Positions 1 to 9,307 are shown, counted from the first letter of the stretch. The stretch: DNA of 64,000 bases from an uncultured Acetatifactor sp. (GCA_910585665.1 CAJUFI010000006.1:33502-97501); one strand, 5' to 3'. The notes: generated by a model from the letters alone, not told the origin. Numbers and translations are program-made.

Positions 1-1
1 A

Positions 2-54
2 CGGCGGGCAGATACCGGCAGACACAGTGCAGAACGGCGGGCAGATACCGGCAG
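2..54 (+). repeat. 33-bp-period direct repeat at window edge
   Basis: A 20-base unit (positions 2-21) recurs identically at 35-54, a period of 33 bases or 11 codons. It lies in a reading frame that is open from the window start and runs into the HMA gene. It therefore encodes a small repeated peptide (GGQIPA is the recognisable core) if the upstream region is translated. Confidence 0.7.
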
Positions 55-143
55 GGACGGCAGACAGAGCCCCGGATGCCGCTGCATGGAATGGGAACAA
101 AATCACAGAGGGCGCGGCAGACCGCGCGGAAAGGAAGGAAATA

Positions 144-359
144 ATGACAAAAGTAATGACAATCGAAGGAATGATGTGCGGACACTGCACAGGCAGGGTG
201 CAGAAGGCTTTGGAGGCCGTGGAGGGCGTGAGCGCCGTCACCATGAGCCTGGAGGACAAGACGGCCACCGTGGAGCTGGGGGCAGGCGTCACGGACGAGA
301 CATTGACCGCCGCTGTGGCGGAAGCGGGATATGAAGTAAAAGGCATCCAGGAGAAGTAG
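144..359 (+). CDS. heavy-metal-associated (HMA) domain protein, CopZ-like
   Basis: A 71-residue protein that is essentially one HMA fold, with the metal-binding motif MMCGHC near residues 9-14 where the two cysteines would bind Cu(I) or a similar soft metal. Proteins of this type are copper chaperones or terminal domains of metal transporters. I chose the ATG at 144 because AAGGAAGG lies about five bases upstream. The same frame stays open to the left edge of the window through a repeated, alanine- and glycine-rich stretch, so this could instead be the C-terminal HMA domain of a longer protein that begins outside. No copper ATPase is visible here. The family call is secure; the gene boundary is less so. 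Confidence 0.8.
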   Translation: MTKVMTIEGMMCGHCTGRVQKALEAVEGVSAVTMSLEDKTATVELGAGVTDETLTAAVAEAGYEVKGIQEK

Positions 360-476
360 GAAAGCATACGGCCCGGCGCTTCAGCGCGGAGAAGACCGCG
401 GGGAGCGTCCGGGAGCATAGCGGCGGATGTACGCTGCAGCTGTATCTGCGCGAGAGGAACAAGGGAGGCGCAAGGC

Positions 477-1349
477 ATGCGCTATGTCATAAAGCGGGGG
501 AATATGAATGTGACATATGTCTCCGGAGGGCTGTTCGTATCCAACGGAAGATGGACCCATCCCAAAGCGAAATTGAAAGACTACGAACTTGTGATAGTTC
601 TGAAAGGCCGTTTCTACATGGATATCGGCGGGGAAAAGAGGGAATTCCAAAAGGGCGACTGCTTCCTCCTGTTCCCGGGGAAAGAGCACTGGGGGATAGA
701 GGGGGCGTGGGACGTGTCGTTCTACTGGCTCCATTTCCGGATGCAGGATGAGGAAGTGGTGGACGGGGACAGGCATGTGCTGCCGCTTCTGGAGCAGGGG
801 CAGGAGGGCGGGCTTTTCGTCTTTCCGGAGCGCTGCCGCCCGGAGGAGCAGGCGCAGCTGGTGGTGCTGGCCAACCAGCTTCTGTACTACCAGTCCCTTT
901 ACAAGAAAACGGACAGACCTGCACGTCCCTGCGATATCATGATGGAGCTGACCCTGTATGAGCTGGCCCGGGCCGCGGGGGAAACCCTTCCGGCGAAGGG
1001 GCCGGGGGAAGAATCTCAAATGGACAAAATCTTTGATTATATCCGCGCCAACTGCTACAAGAATCTGCAGATCGCGGAGGTGGCCAGGCATTTCGGATAT
1101 AATCCCCAGTATTTCATCCGGATGTTCCGCCGGAAGACCGGCATGAGCCCCAAGCAGTACATGATCCGCCAACAGATCCAGCAGTCCAAGTATCTGTTCG
1201 CCACCACCAGCCTGAAGATTACGGAGGTGGCAAAGCAGGTGGGGATGAGCGATGCCAGGGCGTTCAGCAAGCAGTTCCGGAAATACGAGGGCGTTTCCCC
1301 ACGGGAGTACCGCAGGGCTTTCCAGAAGACTCATTACAACAGCAGATGA
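477..1349 (+). CDS. AraC-family transcriptional regulator
   Basis: A 290-residue protein. The N-terminal part (about 20-110) has the pattern of a cupin-like sensor domain, with a KGDCFLLFPG segment and histidines in EHWGIEG. The last 100 residues form a two-helix-turn-helix AraC DNA-binding domain: IAEVARHFGYNPQYFIRMF, then the conserved tail with FSKQFRKYEGVSPREYR. Such regulators commonly control carbohydrate genes in Firmicutes, but no transport or glycosidase gene is adjacent, so the target is unknown. GGGAGG precedes the start by about nine bases. A second methionine at 504 is an alternative start. Confidence 0.9.
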   Translation: MRYVIKRGNMNVTYVSGGLFVSNGRWTHPKAKLKDYELVIVLKGRFYMDIGGEKREFQKGDCFLLFPGKEHWGIEGAWDVSFYWLHFRMQDEEVVDGDRHVLPLLEQGQEGGLFVFPERCRPEEQAQLVVLANQLLYYQSLYKKTDRPARPCDIMMELTLYELARAAGETLPAKGPGEESQMDKIFDYIRANCYKNLQIAEVARHFGYNPQYFIRMFRRKTGMSPKQYMIRQQIQQSKYLFATTSLKITEVAKQVGMSDARAFSKQFRKYEGVSPREYRRAFQKTHYNSR

Positions 1350-1464
1350 ACCGGGCGCGGAGGCCATTTTGAGCTGCGTGCAAAACCTATTGTGGCACAA
1401 CACATTATGGTGAGAGTCTCTGTGGCACAGATGGAAACTTTAAGGTTTTTTTATGTTTTGTTTA

Positions 1465-1492
1465 TTGATTTTCTGAGAAGTAGTGTTATATT
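1465..1492 (+). promoter_or_regulatory. sigma-A-like promoter upstream of clpB
   Basis: TTGATT (1465-1470) and TATATT (1487-1492) are separated by 16 bases in an AT-rich patch. This lies about 150 bases before clpB and leaves a long GC-rich leader. I see no CIRCE or CtsR-type heat-shock operator around it. Confidence 0.5.
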
Positions 1493-1591
1493 GGTTATAG
1501 AACAGAAAGCCAGGACGGCAGAATCCGGAGCATACCGGAGGACGGAAGGCTGCCGTGGGCGGAAGCGCTGTCCGCGCAAGTCCCGGAGGGG

Positions 1592-1607
1592 CAGTTCTTG
1601 AGAACTG
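1592..1607. promoter_or_regulatory. perfect 16-bp palindrome in clpB leader
   Basis: CAGTTCTTGAGAACTG is a perfect inverted repeat 35 bases before the clpB start codon. It lies downstream of the likely promoter, so it could be an operator or a leader-RNA hairpin. It does not match the HrcA or CtsR consensus sites. Confidence 0.4.
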
Positions 1608-1642
1608 GCGGAGCTGGAATAAAATAAGAGGAGGCCTATGAC

Positions 1643-4228
1643 ATGAACATACAGAAATTCACGCAAAAATCAATGCAGGCCGTGGAAGGCTGCGAGAAAT
1701 TGGCAGTAGAGTACGGGAACCAGGAAATCGAACAGGAGCATCTGCTCTACAGCCTGCTGACCATCGAGGACAGCCTGATTCTGAAGCTGATTGAGAAGAT
1801 GGAGATTCAGAAGGAGCACTTCACGGACCGGGTGGAGAAAGCGGTTGCCAAGCGCACCAAAGTCCAGGGCGGCCGGGCTTATGTGGGAGCCGACCTGAAC
1901 AAAGTCCTGGTCAACGCCGAGGACGAGGCCCGGCAGCTGGGGGACGAGTACGTGTCCGTGGAGCATCTCTTCCTGGCCATGATCAAGAACCCCAACCGGG
2001 AGATCGCCCAGATTTGGAAGGAGTACGGCATCACCAGGGAGCGTTTTCTCCAGGCCCTGTCCACTGTCCGGGGGAACCAGCGGGTCACCAGCGACAACCC
2101 GGAAGCCACGTATGACACTTTGGAGAAATACGGCCAGGAACTGGTGGAGAAGGCCAGGAACCAGAAGTTGGATCCGGTCATCGGCAGGGACACGGAAATC
2201 CGCAACGTCATCCGCATCCTGTCACGGAAGACCAAGAACAACCCTGTGCTGATCGGCGAGCCCGGCGTGGGCAAGACTGCAGTAGTGGAGGGCCTGGCCC
2301 AGCGTATCGTCAGAGGGGACGTGCCCCAGGGGCTGAAGGACAAGAAGATTTTCGCCCTGGACATGGGGGCATTGGTGGCCGGGGCAAAGTACCGGGGCGA
2401 GTTCGAGGAGCGGCTGAAGGCGGTGCTGGAGGATGTGAAGAGCAGCAACGGCCAGATTATCCTCTTCATCGACGAGCTGCACACCATCGTGGGCGCGGGC
2501 AAGACCGATGGGGCCCTGGATGCCGGGAACATGCTCAAGCCCATGCTGGCCCGGGGAGAGCTTCACTGCATCGGCGCCACCACTTTGGATGAATACAGGC
2601 AGTATATTGAAAAAGACGCGGCCCTGGAGCGGCGGTTCCAGCCCGTCATGGTGGAGGAGCCCACGGTGGAAGACACCATTTCCATCCTCCGGGGCATCAA
2701 GGAGCGCTACGAGGTCTACCACGGCGTGAAGATCATGGACAACGCCCTGGTCAGCGCCGCGGTGCTCTCTAACCGGTATATCTCCGACCGTTTCCTGCCG
2801 GACAAGGCCATCGACCTGGTGGACGAGGCCTGCGCCCTGATCAAGACGGAGATGGACAGCATGCCCACGGAGCTGGACGAGCTGCAGCGGAAGATCATGC
2901 AGATGGAGATTGAGGAGGCGGCCCTGAAAAAAGAGGACGACCGCCTGAGCCAGGAGCGCCTGGAGGATCTGCAGAAGGAGCTGGCGGAGCAGAAGGAGGA
3001 TTTCGCCTCCAGAAAGGCCCAGTGGGACAACGAGAAGGCTTCCGTGGAGAAATTGTCGAAATTACGAGAAGAAATAGACGCTGTGAACAGCGAGATTCAG
3101 ATTGCCCAGATGGAAGGGAACCTGGAGAAGGCGGCGGAACTCAGCTACGGCAGGATGCCCGCCCTGAAGAAGCAGCTGGAGCAGGAGGAACAGGCGGGGG
3201 CCAAGGATTTGTCTCTTGTCCGGGAGAAGGTCTCCGACGATGAGATTGCGCGGATCATATCCCGCTGGACGGGGATTCCCGTGACCAAGCTCACGGAGAG
3301 CGAGCGGAACAAGGCCCTGCACCTGGACGAAGAACTCCACAGGCGGGTCATCGGCCAGGACGAGGGCGTCACCAAGGTGACGGAGGCCATCATTCGCTCC
3401 AAAGCCGGCATCAAAGACCCCTCCAAGCCCATCGGCTCCTTCCTGTTCCTGGGCCCCACCGGCGTGGGCAAGACGGAGCTGGCCAAGTCCCTGGCGGCTT
3501 CCCTGTTCGACGACGAGAACAACATGGTGCGCATCGATATGAGCGAGTATATGGAGAAATACTCCGTGTCCCGGCTGATCGGAGCGCCTCCCGGATACGT
3601 GGGATATGAGGAGGGCGGCCAGTTGACCGAAGCGGTCAGGCGCAAGCCCTACAGCGTGGTGCTTTTTGATGAAATCGAGAAGGCCCATCCGGATGTGTTC
3701 AACGTGCTGCTGCAGGTGCTGGACGACGGGCGCATCACGGACTCCCAGGGCAGAACGGTGGACTTCAAGAACACGATTCTGATCATGACTTCCAATATCG
3801 GCGCTGGCTTCCTGTTGGAGGGCATCCAGCCCGACGGCCAGATCAAGCCGGAGGCGGAGGTCCAGGTGATGAACGAGCTGCGGGCTCATTTCAGGCCGGA
3901 GTTCCTCAACAGGCTGGACGAGACCATCCTGTTCAAGCCGCTGACCCAGGAGAACATCGGCGGCATCGTGGAATTGATCATCGCCGACCTGAACAGGCGG
4001 CTGGGGGACAGGGACCTGGGCCTGGAGCTGACGGCGGAGGCGGTGCGGTTCATCGTGGACAATGCTTACGACCCGGTGTATGGGGCCCGGCCGCTGAAGC
4101 GCTATATCCAGAAGTACGTGGAGACCGCCACCGCGAAGCTGATTCTCTCGGACGGCGTGGACAGCGGCGACACGGTGCTGATAGATGTGGCGGACGGGGC
4201 GCTGAAGGCTTCCGTGAAGCGGCAGTAG
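1643..4228 (+). CDS. clpB: ATP-dependent disaggregase ClpB
   Basis: An 861-residue Hsp100 chaperone of full family length. In order it has the Clp N-domain (1-145), NBD1 with Walker A GEPGVGKT near 205-212, the long coiled-coil middle domain (about 405-525, rich in E, K and L) that separates ClpB from ClpA/ClpC, and NBD2 with Walker A GPTGVGKT near 604-611 and the Walker B region VVLFDEIEKAHPDV. ClpB hexamers thread aggregated proteins through the central pore and cooperate with DnaK. There is no P-loop tripeptide for ClpP docking, as expected. The start follows AGAGGAGG by nine bases. It appears monocistronic, ending at a strong terminator at 4497-4536. Confidence 0.97.
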   Translation: MNIQKFTQKSMQAVEGCEKLAVEYGNQEIEQEHLLYSLLTIEDSLILKLIEKMEIQKEHFTDRVEKAVAKRTKVQGGRAYVGADLNKVLVNAEDEARQLGDEYVSVEHLFLAMIKNPNREIAQIWKEYGITRERFLQALSTVRGNQRVTSDNPEATYDTLEKYGQELVEKARNQKLDPVIGRDTEIRNVIRILSRKTKNNPVLIGEPGVGKTAVVEGLAQRIVRGDVPQGLKDKKIFALDMGALVAGAKYRGEFEERLKAVLEDVKSSNGQIILFIDELHTIVGAGKTDGALDAGNMLKPMLARGELHCIGATTLDEYRQYIEKDAALERRFQPVMVEEPTVEDTISILRGIKERYEVYHGVKIMDNALVSAAVLSNRYISDRFLPDKAIDLVDEACALIKTEMDSMPTELDELQRKIMQMEIEEAALKKEDDRLSQERLEDLQKELAEQKEDFASRKAQWDNEKASVEKLSKLREEIDAVNSEIQIAQMEGNLEKAAELSYGRMPALKKQLEQEEQAGAKDLSLVREKVSDDEIARIISRWTGIPVTKLTESERNKALHLDEELHRRVIGQDEGVTKVTEAIIRSKAGIKDPSKPIGSFLFLGPTGVGKTELAKSLAASLFDDENNMVRIDMSEYMEKYSVSRLIGAPPGYVGYEEGGQLTEAVRRKPYSVVLFDEIEKAHPDVFNVLLQVLDDGRITDSQGRTVDFKNTILIMTSNIGAGFLLEGIQPDGQIKPEAEVQVMNELRAHFRPEFLNRLDETILFKPLTQENIGGIVELIIADLNRRLGDRDLGLELTAEAVRFIVDNAYDPVYGARPLKRYIQKYVETATAKLILSDGVDSGDTVLIDVADGALKASVKRQ

Positions 4229-4306
4229 GTCTTGCACCGGCGGAATTGACCGCGGCAGATGAATAGATTGCCAGCGGATTCAAAACAGCGAATCCGAAAT
4301 CGGCAG

Positions 4307-4465
4307 CCGCCGGGAACTGGCCATTACAGTCCGGAGGTGGCGGTCTGGCGGCATCTGGCCATTGCAGGCCGGGTGTAGTTGCCAGGCGGGAACTGGCTAT
4401 TGCAGTTTGGGTGTAGTTGCCAGGCGGGAGCTGGCCATTGCAGTCCAGGGGTGCAGACCGCCGTA
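4307..4465. repeat. four degenerate ~38-41-bp tandem repeats downstream of clpB
   Basis: Four imperfect units share a core like CTGGCCATTGCAG followed by a G/T-rich segment and GTTGCCAGGCGGG. They lie between the clpB stop codon and its terminator. No credible protein is encoded on either strand. Function unknown. Confidence 0.6.
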
Positions 4466-4496
4466 GATTGGTTCTGTTAAAATTGACCATGTGACA

Positions 4497-4536
4497 AAAA
4501 AACTCCCGCTGTGGGATATCCCGGCGGGGGTTTTTT
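4497..4536 (+). terminator. intrinsic terminator after clpB
   Basis: AAAAAACTCCCGC (4497-4509) pairs with GCGGGGGTTTTTT (4524-4536), giving a GC-rich stem with flanking A and T runs. The A-run makes it potentially bidirectional. Confidence 0.85.
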
Positions 4537-4649
4537 CAGGTTCACTGCCCGGTGAACTGCCCGATTCACCGAAGCTTTTGCGCCCGGGCAGGATGCTTTT
4601 GCCGGTAATTGTTTCCGCAATTCTTAATTTTCATACAGATCTTCTTAAG

Positions 4650-4698
4650 AAATCCTAAGAAACGGCTTCATAAAATCCTAACTAATCTCTTTTATAAT
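4650..4698 (+). promoter_or_regulatory. promoter with direct repeats upstream of the LCP gene
   Basis: A consensus TATAAT lies at 4693-4698 without a good -35 box at the normal spacing. Upstream are two exact copies of AAATCCTAA (4650-4658 and 4673-4681), 23 bases apart. A near-consensus -10, a weak -35 and direct repeats suggest an activator-dependent promoter, for example a response regulator. That is inference. Confidence 0.5.
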
Positions 4699-4814
4699 AA
4701 GAGCAGAAAGGAAATTTTGAGTTTCGGACGCTCATACCGCTTCCGGCAGCGCTGCGGCGGCATCTGCCGAAGGGAGAGCGGATAAAGAAAGATTACAGAT
4801 TAGGAGGCAATGAT

Positions 4815-5945
4815 ATGGGGGCAAAAGAGAATCACAGAGACAGCATGGGAAGGATGTATGAAAGAAAGGGTGCAGCCAAAAGGAAGGGCAGCGCCCGGCA
4901 GAAGAGGAAGATGGTTCTCTTCGGGTTTGAGATTGCCGTCATCATGATCATGCTGGGGGTGCTGTATCTGGTGATGAACGAGTCCAGCGAGGGGCCGAAG
5001 ATGGCCGAACTGGATCCGCAGGTGCTGGAGATCCACGAGGAGATACAGCTGTTGAAAGAAGAGGGCGGCACCATGCAAGGGTATAAGAACATCGCCCTGT
5101 TCGGCCTGGACGCGGAGAGCGAAAGCCAGCTGTACAAGAGCAGCCACAGCGACAGCATCATGATTGCCAGCGTCAATATGGACACGGGAGACATCAAGCT
5201 GGTCAGTGTATACCGGGATACATATTTGAATCTGGGCACTGACTATTACTGGAAGGCCACCCAGGCCTATTTTTCCGGCGGCGCGGAGCAGGCGGTGAAG
5301 ATGCTGAACATGAACCTGGACATGGACATCACGGATTTCGTGGCTGTGGGCTATAAGGGGCTCCGGGACGTGATTGACGGGCTGGGAGGCATCTACATCG
5401 ACGTGGACAGCGTGGAGTTGCAGCATATCAACAATTATCAGATAGGCGTCTCCACGGTGCTGAAATGCGATTACACGCCGGTGAAGGAGACAGGATACCA
5501 GCTTCTGGACGGACTGCAGGCCACCGCGTACTGCCGGATCCGCTATGGCGGCGGGGATGACTTCAAGCGCACCTCCAGACAGCGGGAAGTGCTGAAGGCC
5601 CTGGAGGAGCGCGCCAAGGAGACGGATCTGGTGACGCTGACCAAGGTGTTCAACGATTGCATCGGAAACATCTATACCAGCCTGGATTCCAAGGATATCC
5701 TGGAGCTCCTGGCGGATATCGGGAAATACAGCATCGTGGAGGAGAACGGATTCCCCCAGGAAGAGTTCCGCACCGTGGGCAACATCGGGGCCAAGGGCAG
5801 CTGCGTCATCCCCATGGATCTGGAGTCCAACGTGGTATGGCTGCACCAGTTCCTGTTTGACGACGAGGACTATACGGTGACGGAAAGCGTGAAGGAGTAT
5901 GGGAAGCAGATAGAGACGGAGACTTCGGCGTATCTGGCCAGGTAG
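4815..5945 (+). CDS. LytR-CpsA-Psr (LCP) family protein
   Basis: A 376-residue membrane-anchored protein. A basic N-terminus is followed by one transmembrane helix (about 34-55), and the rest would be extracytoplasmic. The LCP domain starts near 88 with NIALFGLDAES and carries the conserved SHSDSIMIASV and SVYRDTYL segments, where the arginine and aspartate contact the polyprenyl pyrophosphate head group. Later it has the GLRDVIDGLGGIYIDVD and RIRYGGGDDFKRTSRQ motifs. LCP enzymes transfer undecaprenyl-linked polymers (teichoic acid-like or capsular) to peptidoglycan. The start follows TAGGAGG. A terminator at 6021 closes the unit, so it is monocistronic. Confidence 0.92.
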   Translation: MGAKENHRDSMGRMYERKGAAKRKGSARQKRKMVLFGFEIAVIMIMLGVLYLVMNESSEGPKMAELDPQVLEIHEEIQLLKEEGGTMQGYKNIALFGLDAESESQLYKSSHSDSIMIASVNMDTGDIKLVSVYRDTYLNLGTDYYWKATQAYFSGGAEQAVKMLNMNLDMDITDFVAVGYKGLRDVIDGLGGIYIDVDSVELQHINNYQIGVSTVLKCDYTPVKETGYQLLDGLQATAYCRIRYGGGDDFKRTSRQREVLKALEERAKETDLVTLTKVFNDCIGNIYTSLDSKDILELLADIGKYSIVEENGFPQEEFRTVGNIGAKGSCVIPMDLESNVVWLHQFLFDDEDYTVTESVKEYGKQIETETSAYLAR

Positions 5946-6020
5946 CGCCGGTGTGGGACCGGGGAGACTTAGCGGAAGGGGCGGAGCTGACTAATAGATT
6001 GTCTTCTGACGCCTTCTAAG

Positions 6021-6055
6021 AAAGCGGCAGCGTGAAAACTGCCGCTTTTATTTTT
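6021..6055 (+). terminator. intrinsic terminator after LCP gene
   Basis: AAAGCGGCAG (6021-6030) pairs perfectly with CTGCCGCTTT (6039-6048) and is followed by a T-rich tract. Confidence 0.85.
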
Positions 6056-6178
6056 CCGCTTTTTCCGGGTTCGGGATCAGTTTTCCTTGCCAGATAGGGA
6101 GATGTCTGTTAAAATAGGGCAGAGAAGCATCCGGAGAGGGGATGGGGGCCGCAAGGATGCGGAAGAGAGGTGAGGGAC

Positions 6179-6352
6179 ATGCTTCCAAAGGATTCGGTCA
6201 TGCTGCTGAGCTTCGTGAACACGAAACTGCGGGACTTTTATGACAGTCTGGATGCCCTGTGCGAGGGCCTGGACGCGGACAGGCAGGACATCGTGGACAG
6301 GCTGGGGGACATCGGTTATCATTATGACGCGGAAAGGAACCAGTTTCTATAA
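6179..6352 (+). CDS. DUF4250 domain protein
   Basis: A 57-residue protein beginning MLPKDSVMLLSFVNTKLRDF and ending in DAERNQFL, the signature pattern of the small DUF4250 family widespread in Clostridia and gammaproteobacteria. Its function is unknown. I chose the ATG at 6179 because GAGGTGAG lies just upstream. An in-frame GTG nine bases earlier is possible but would be inside the ribosome-binding site. It is a stand-alone gene between two terminated or promoter-bounded units. Confidence 0.85.
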   Translation: MLPKDSVMLLSFVNTKLRDFYDSLDALCEGLDADRQDIVDRLGDIGYHYDAERNQFL

Positions 6353-6359
6353 TTTGCTG

Positions 6360-6388
6360 TTGTAATTTTTTCTTTTTTTTGATATGAT
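6360..6388 (+). promoter_or_regulatory. sigma-A promoter of pfp
   Basis: TTGTAA (6360-6365) and TATGAT (6383-6388) are 17 bases apart with a T-rich spacer, about 70 bases upstream of the phosphofructokinase start. Confidence 0.7.
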
Positions 6389-6459
6389 TTAACAGATAAA
6401 AATATTGTGATTCCTTGTCGGTTCATCCGGCTTGAAAAATTTATATGGAGGATTTGAAA

Positions 6460-7701
6460 ATGGCAAAAAAACGTAACATCATCGTTGGTCAGTCAGGCGG
6501 TCCCACCGCTGTGATCAATTCCAGCCTGGCAGGCGTCTACAAGACTGCCAAGGAGAGAGGATTCCACAAGGTATACGGAATGCTGCACGGCGTCCAGGGC
6601 TTTTTGGACGAGCAGTATGTGGATCTGTCCTCACAGATTCATTCCGATATCGACATCGAGCTGCTGAAGAGGACGCCCTCGGCTTTCCTGGGGTCCTGCC
6701 GTTACAAGCTGCCCGAGATCCACGAGAATCCGGAGATTTATGAGAAGCTCTTCGAAATCATGGACAAGCTGGACATCGAAGCTTTCATCTACATCGGCGG
6801 AAACGATTCCATGGACACAATCAAGAAGCTGTCCGATTACGCGATCCTGAAGGGCCATGCCCAGAAGTTCCTGGGCGTGCCCAAGACCATAGACAACGAC
6901 CTGGCCCTCACTGACCATACGCCCGGCTTCGGAAGCGCCGCAAAATATATCGCCGCTTCCACGAAGGAAGTCATCCGGGATGCCCTGGGCCTGAACTACA
7001 AGAAAGATTCCATCACCATCATTGAGGTCATGGGACGTAATGCAGGATGGCTCACAGGCGCTACCGCCCTGGCCAAGACCGAGGAGTGCGAAGGCCCGGA
7101 TGCCATCTATCTGCCCGAGGCCGTGTTCGACATCGATAAGTTCCTGAAGAACACCAAGGAGCTTCTGAAGAAGAAGAATTCCGTGGTCATCGCTGTATCC
7201 GAGGGCATCAAGGTGGAGGACGGCAGATATGTGTGCGAGCTGGGCGGCGGCTCAGAGTATGTGGACGCCTTCGGCCATAAGCAGCTTCAGGGGACAGCCG
7301 CCTATCTGGCGAACTTCCTGGGCGCGGAGATTGGCTGCAAGACCAGGAGCATCGAGTTCTCCACCCTGCAGAGGAGCGCTTCCCATATGGCTTCCCGCGT
7401 GGACGTGGACGAGGCGTTCATGGTAGGCGGCGCTGCCGTAAAGGCGGCTGACGAGGGCGACACCGGCAAGATGGTGGTCATCGACCGCGTCTCCGACGAT
7501 CCTTACCAGAGCGCGGCGGGCATCTATGACGTGCACAGGATTGCCAACCACGAGAAGCTGGTTCCCCGCAACTGGATGAACAGGGACGGAAACTACGTGA
7601 CCCAGGAGTTCATCAACTACATCGAGCCCTTGATCCATGGCGACTACCAGCCGTTCATGGTCAACGGTCTGCCTCAGCATCTGGTGCTCAAGAAGAAATA
7701 A
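6460..7701 (+). CDS. pfp: PPi-dependent 6-phosphofructokinase
   Basis: A 413-residue enzyme of the PfkA superfamily that phosphorylates fructose 6-phosphate at carbon 1. The N-terminus has GQSGGPTAVIN, the nucleotide or pyrophosphate loop. GGNDSMDT is followed by PKTIDNDL, the catalytic segment with the TIDND aspartates, and later come VMGRNAGWLTG and the sugar-binding EGI motif. GGND and PKTIDND, rather than the GGDGS and PGTIDND of ATP enzymes, favour pyrophosphate as donor; this is a family rule and not proven here. The start at 6460 (MAKKRN) follows GGAGGAT at good spacing. An in-frame ATG at 6445 overlaps the ribosome-binding site. Confidence 0.92.
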   Translation: MAKKRNIIVGQSGGPTAVINSSLAGVYKTAKERGFHKVYGMLHGVQGFLDEQYVDLSSQIHSDIDIELLKRTPSAFLGSCRYKLPEIHENPEIYEKLFEIMDKLDIEAFIYIGGNDSMDTIKKLSDYAILKGHAQKFLGVPKTIDNDLALTDHTPGFGSAAKYIAASTKEVIRDALGLNYKKDSITIIEVMGRNAGWLTGATALAKTEECEGPDAIYLPEAVFDIDKFLKNTKELLKKKNSVVIAVSEGIKVEDGRYVCELGGGSEYVDAFGHKQLQGTAAYLANFLGAEIGCKTRSIEFSTLQRSASHMASRVDVDEAFMVGGAAVKAADEGDTGKMVVIDRVSDDPYQSAAGIYDVHRIANHEKLVPRNWMNRDGNYVTQEFINYIEPLIHGDYQPFMVNGLPQHLVLKKK

Positions 7702-7719
7702 TAGAGCTGGTCGGATAAA

Positions 7720-7766
7720 AGCAGAAGCCGTGTCAGGAACGGAAACGTTCCGGCATGGCTTTTGCT
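7720..7766 (+). terminator. long hairpin after pfp
   Basis: Left arm AAGCCGTG...CAGGAACG pairs through a GAAA tetraloop with CGTTCC...CATGGCTTTTGCT, giving a stem of about 20 pairs with small bulges. The T-run sits inside the 3' arm rather than after it, so this may be a terminator or an mRNA-stabilising hairpin. Confidence 0.55.
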
Positions 7767-7824
7767 GCATGTAAGCATGGAATGGAGCACGAAAAAGATA
7801 CGGAAATCTATATGAGGAGGAAAT

Positions 7825-9117
7825 ATGCTGAACCAAGAGACAACCAAGGCATATGCTGAGATACTCAAAGAAGAACTGGTGCCCGCCATGGGCTGTACCG
7901 AACCCATTGCCGTGGCCTATGCGGGGGCCCTTGCCAGGCGGACGCTGGGGGCGCTGCCCGAAAGGGTGGAGCTGACTGTAAGCGGAAATATCATCAAGAA
8001 TGTCAAGAGCGTCATCGTGCCCCACACAGGGGGGAGGAAGGGCCTGCAGACGGCTGTGGCGGTGGGAATCTGCTGTGGTGACGCCGAGAAGGAACTGGAA
8101 GTGCTGTCCGATGTCACGGAAGGGCAGATGGAGGCGATGGATGCCTTTCTGAAGTCGGCCCAAATCGTTGTCCTGGAATCGGACGCGGACTGCCCGTTTG
8201 ACATCCGGGTGAGGGTCTGCAAGGGCGGGGACAGCGCCTATATCCGAATCATTGGAAACCACACAAATGTAGTCAATATACGCCGGAACGAGGAAGTCCT
8301 GTTGGACAAGCCTTTCTGCAATGACGTCATCCTGGCGGCGGAAAACCGTAAGCTGCTGAATGTCAGGGACATCGTGGCGTTTGCGGACGAGGCTGACCTG
8401 GAGGATGTGCGGGAGGTGCTGAAGCGCCAGATTGAATACAATACCGCCATAGCGGAGGCGGGCATGAGCGGGAGATACGGCGCAAGCATCGGGAAGATAC
8501 TGATCCGCTCCTACGGGAACAGCGTCCAGAACCGCGCCAAGGCCTATGCGGCGGCAGGTTCCGATGCCCGCATGAACGGGTGCGAGCTGCCTGTGGTCAT
8601 CAATTCCGGCAGCGGCAACCAGGGCATGACGGCCTCCATCCCTGTGATTGTCTACGCAAAAGAGTGCAATGTGTCACAGGACATGCTCTACCGCGCCCTG
8701 ATTGTCTCCAACCTTGTGACGATTCACCTGAAGACGGGAATCGGCAGCCTGTCCGCCTATTGCGGGGCCACCAGCGCCGGGGCGGGAGCGGGGGCAGGCA
8801 TCTGCTATCTGTACGGCGGGCATTACGATGAAATCGCCCACACGGTGGTAAACGCCCTGGCCATCAACTCCGGCATGCTCTGCGACGGGGCGAAAGCAAG
8901 CTGCGCGGCGAAAATCGCCTCCGCGGTGGAAGCGGGGCTTCTGGGGATGCAGATGTACATGCATGACAGTCAGTTCTACAGCGGCGACGGCCTTGTGGCC
9001 AGCGACGTGGAGGACACCATCAGGACAGTCAGCGCCATCGCCAGGGAAGGGATGCGCGAGACGGACAGTGAAATCATCCATTTCATGATCGGAAACGATT
9101 GCGGCAAGTCTTTCTAA
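7825..9117 (+). CDS. cyuA: L-cysteine desulfidase / UPF0597 (CyuA, YhaM) family
   Basis: A 430-residue protein matching the CyuA/YhaM family, related to the catalytic subunit of iron-sulfur L-serine dehydratase. It would convert L-cysteine to pyruvate, ammonia and sulfide using a 4Fe-4S cluster. The sequence shows PAMGCTEPIAVAYA near 20, the GSGNQGMTASIPV motif near 255, and cysteines in YCGATSAGAGAGAGICY and GMLCDGAKASC that fit cluster binding. The start follows TGAGGAGG. No dedicated transporter is adjacent, so it appears to be a single gene. Serine as substrate cannot be excluded. Confidence 0.88.
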   Translation: MLNQETTKAYAEILKEELVPAMGCTEPIAVAYAGALARRTLGALPERVELTVSGNIIKNVKSVIVPHTGGRKGLQTAVAVGICCGDAEKELEVLSDVTEGQMEAMDAFLKSAQIVVLESDADCPFDIRVRVCKGGDSAYIRIIGNHTNVVNIRRNEEVLLDKPFCNDVILAAENRKLLNVRDIVAFADEADLEDVREVLKRQIEYNTAIAEAGMSGRYGASIGKILIRSYGNSVQNRAKAYAAAGSDARMNGCELPVVINSGSGNQGMTASIPVIVYAKECNVSQDMLYRALIVSNLVTIHLKTGIGSLSAYCGATSAGAGAGAGICYLYGGHYDEIAHTVVNALAINSGMLCDGAKASCAAKIASAVEAGLLGMQMYMHDSQFYSGDGLVASDVEDTIRTVSAIAREGMRETDSEIIHFMIGNDCGKSF

Positions 9118-9307
9118 GCTATGGCATACGACGGCATCCAGCCAGGCCAGATCTGGCCGGACAATTTGCTATAAATGACAGCGGTAAAGCCTGTCCGGAA
9201 AGGGACGGAATCTGTCCGGACAGAAGTCGGGGGGATTGTTCTCAGGGAATGGAAGCGCTCCTGGATGCATATATTACATTGAGAGAATGACGAACTGAGG
9301 TCTGGAT
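9118..9307. other. intergenic region with palindromes
   Basis: A perfect 14-bp palindrome GGCCAGATCTGGCC lies at 9145-9158. A longer imperfect inverted repeat around CTGTCCGG follows between about 9188 and 9223. No gene is evident. These may form the transcript end of the desulfidase gene. Confidence 0.4.

Noticed and set aside
1465..1640. CIRCE or CtsR heat-shock operator for clpB
   Set aside because: Neither the TTAGCACTC inverted repeat nor the GGTCAAA heptad repeats are present; only an unrelated palindrome is seen.
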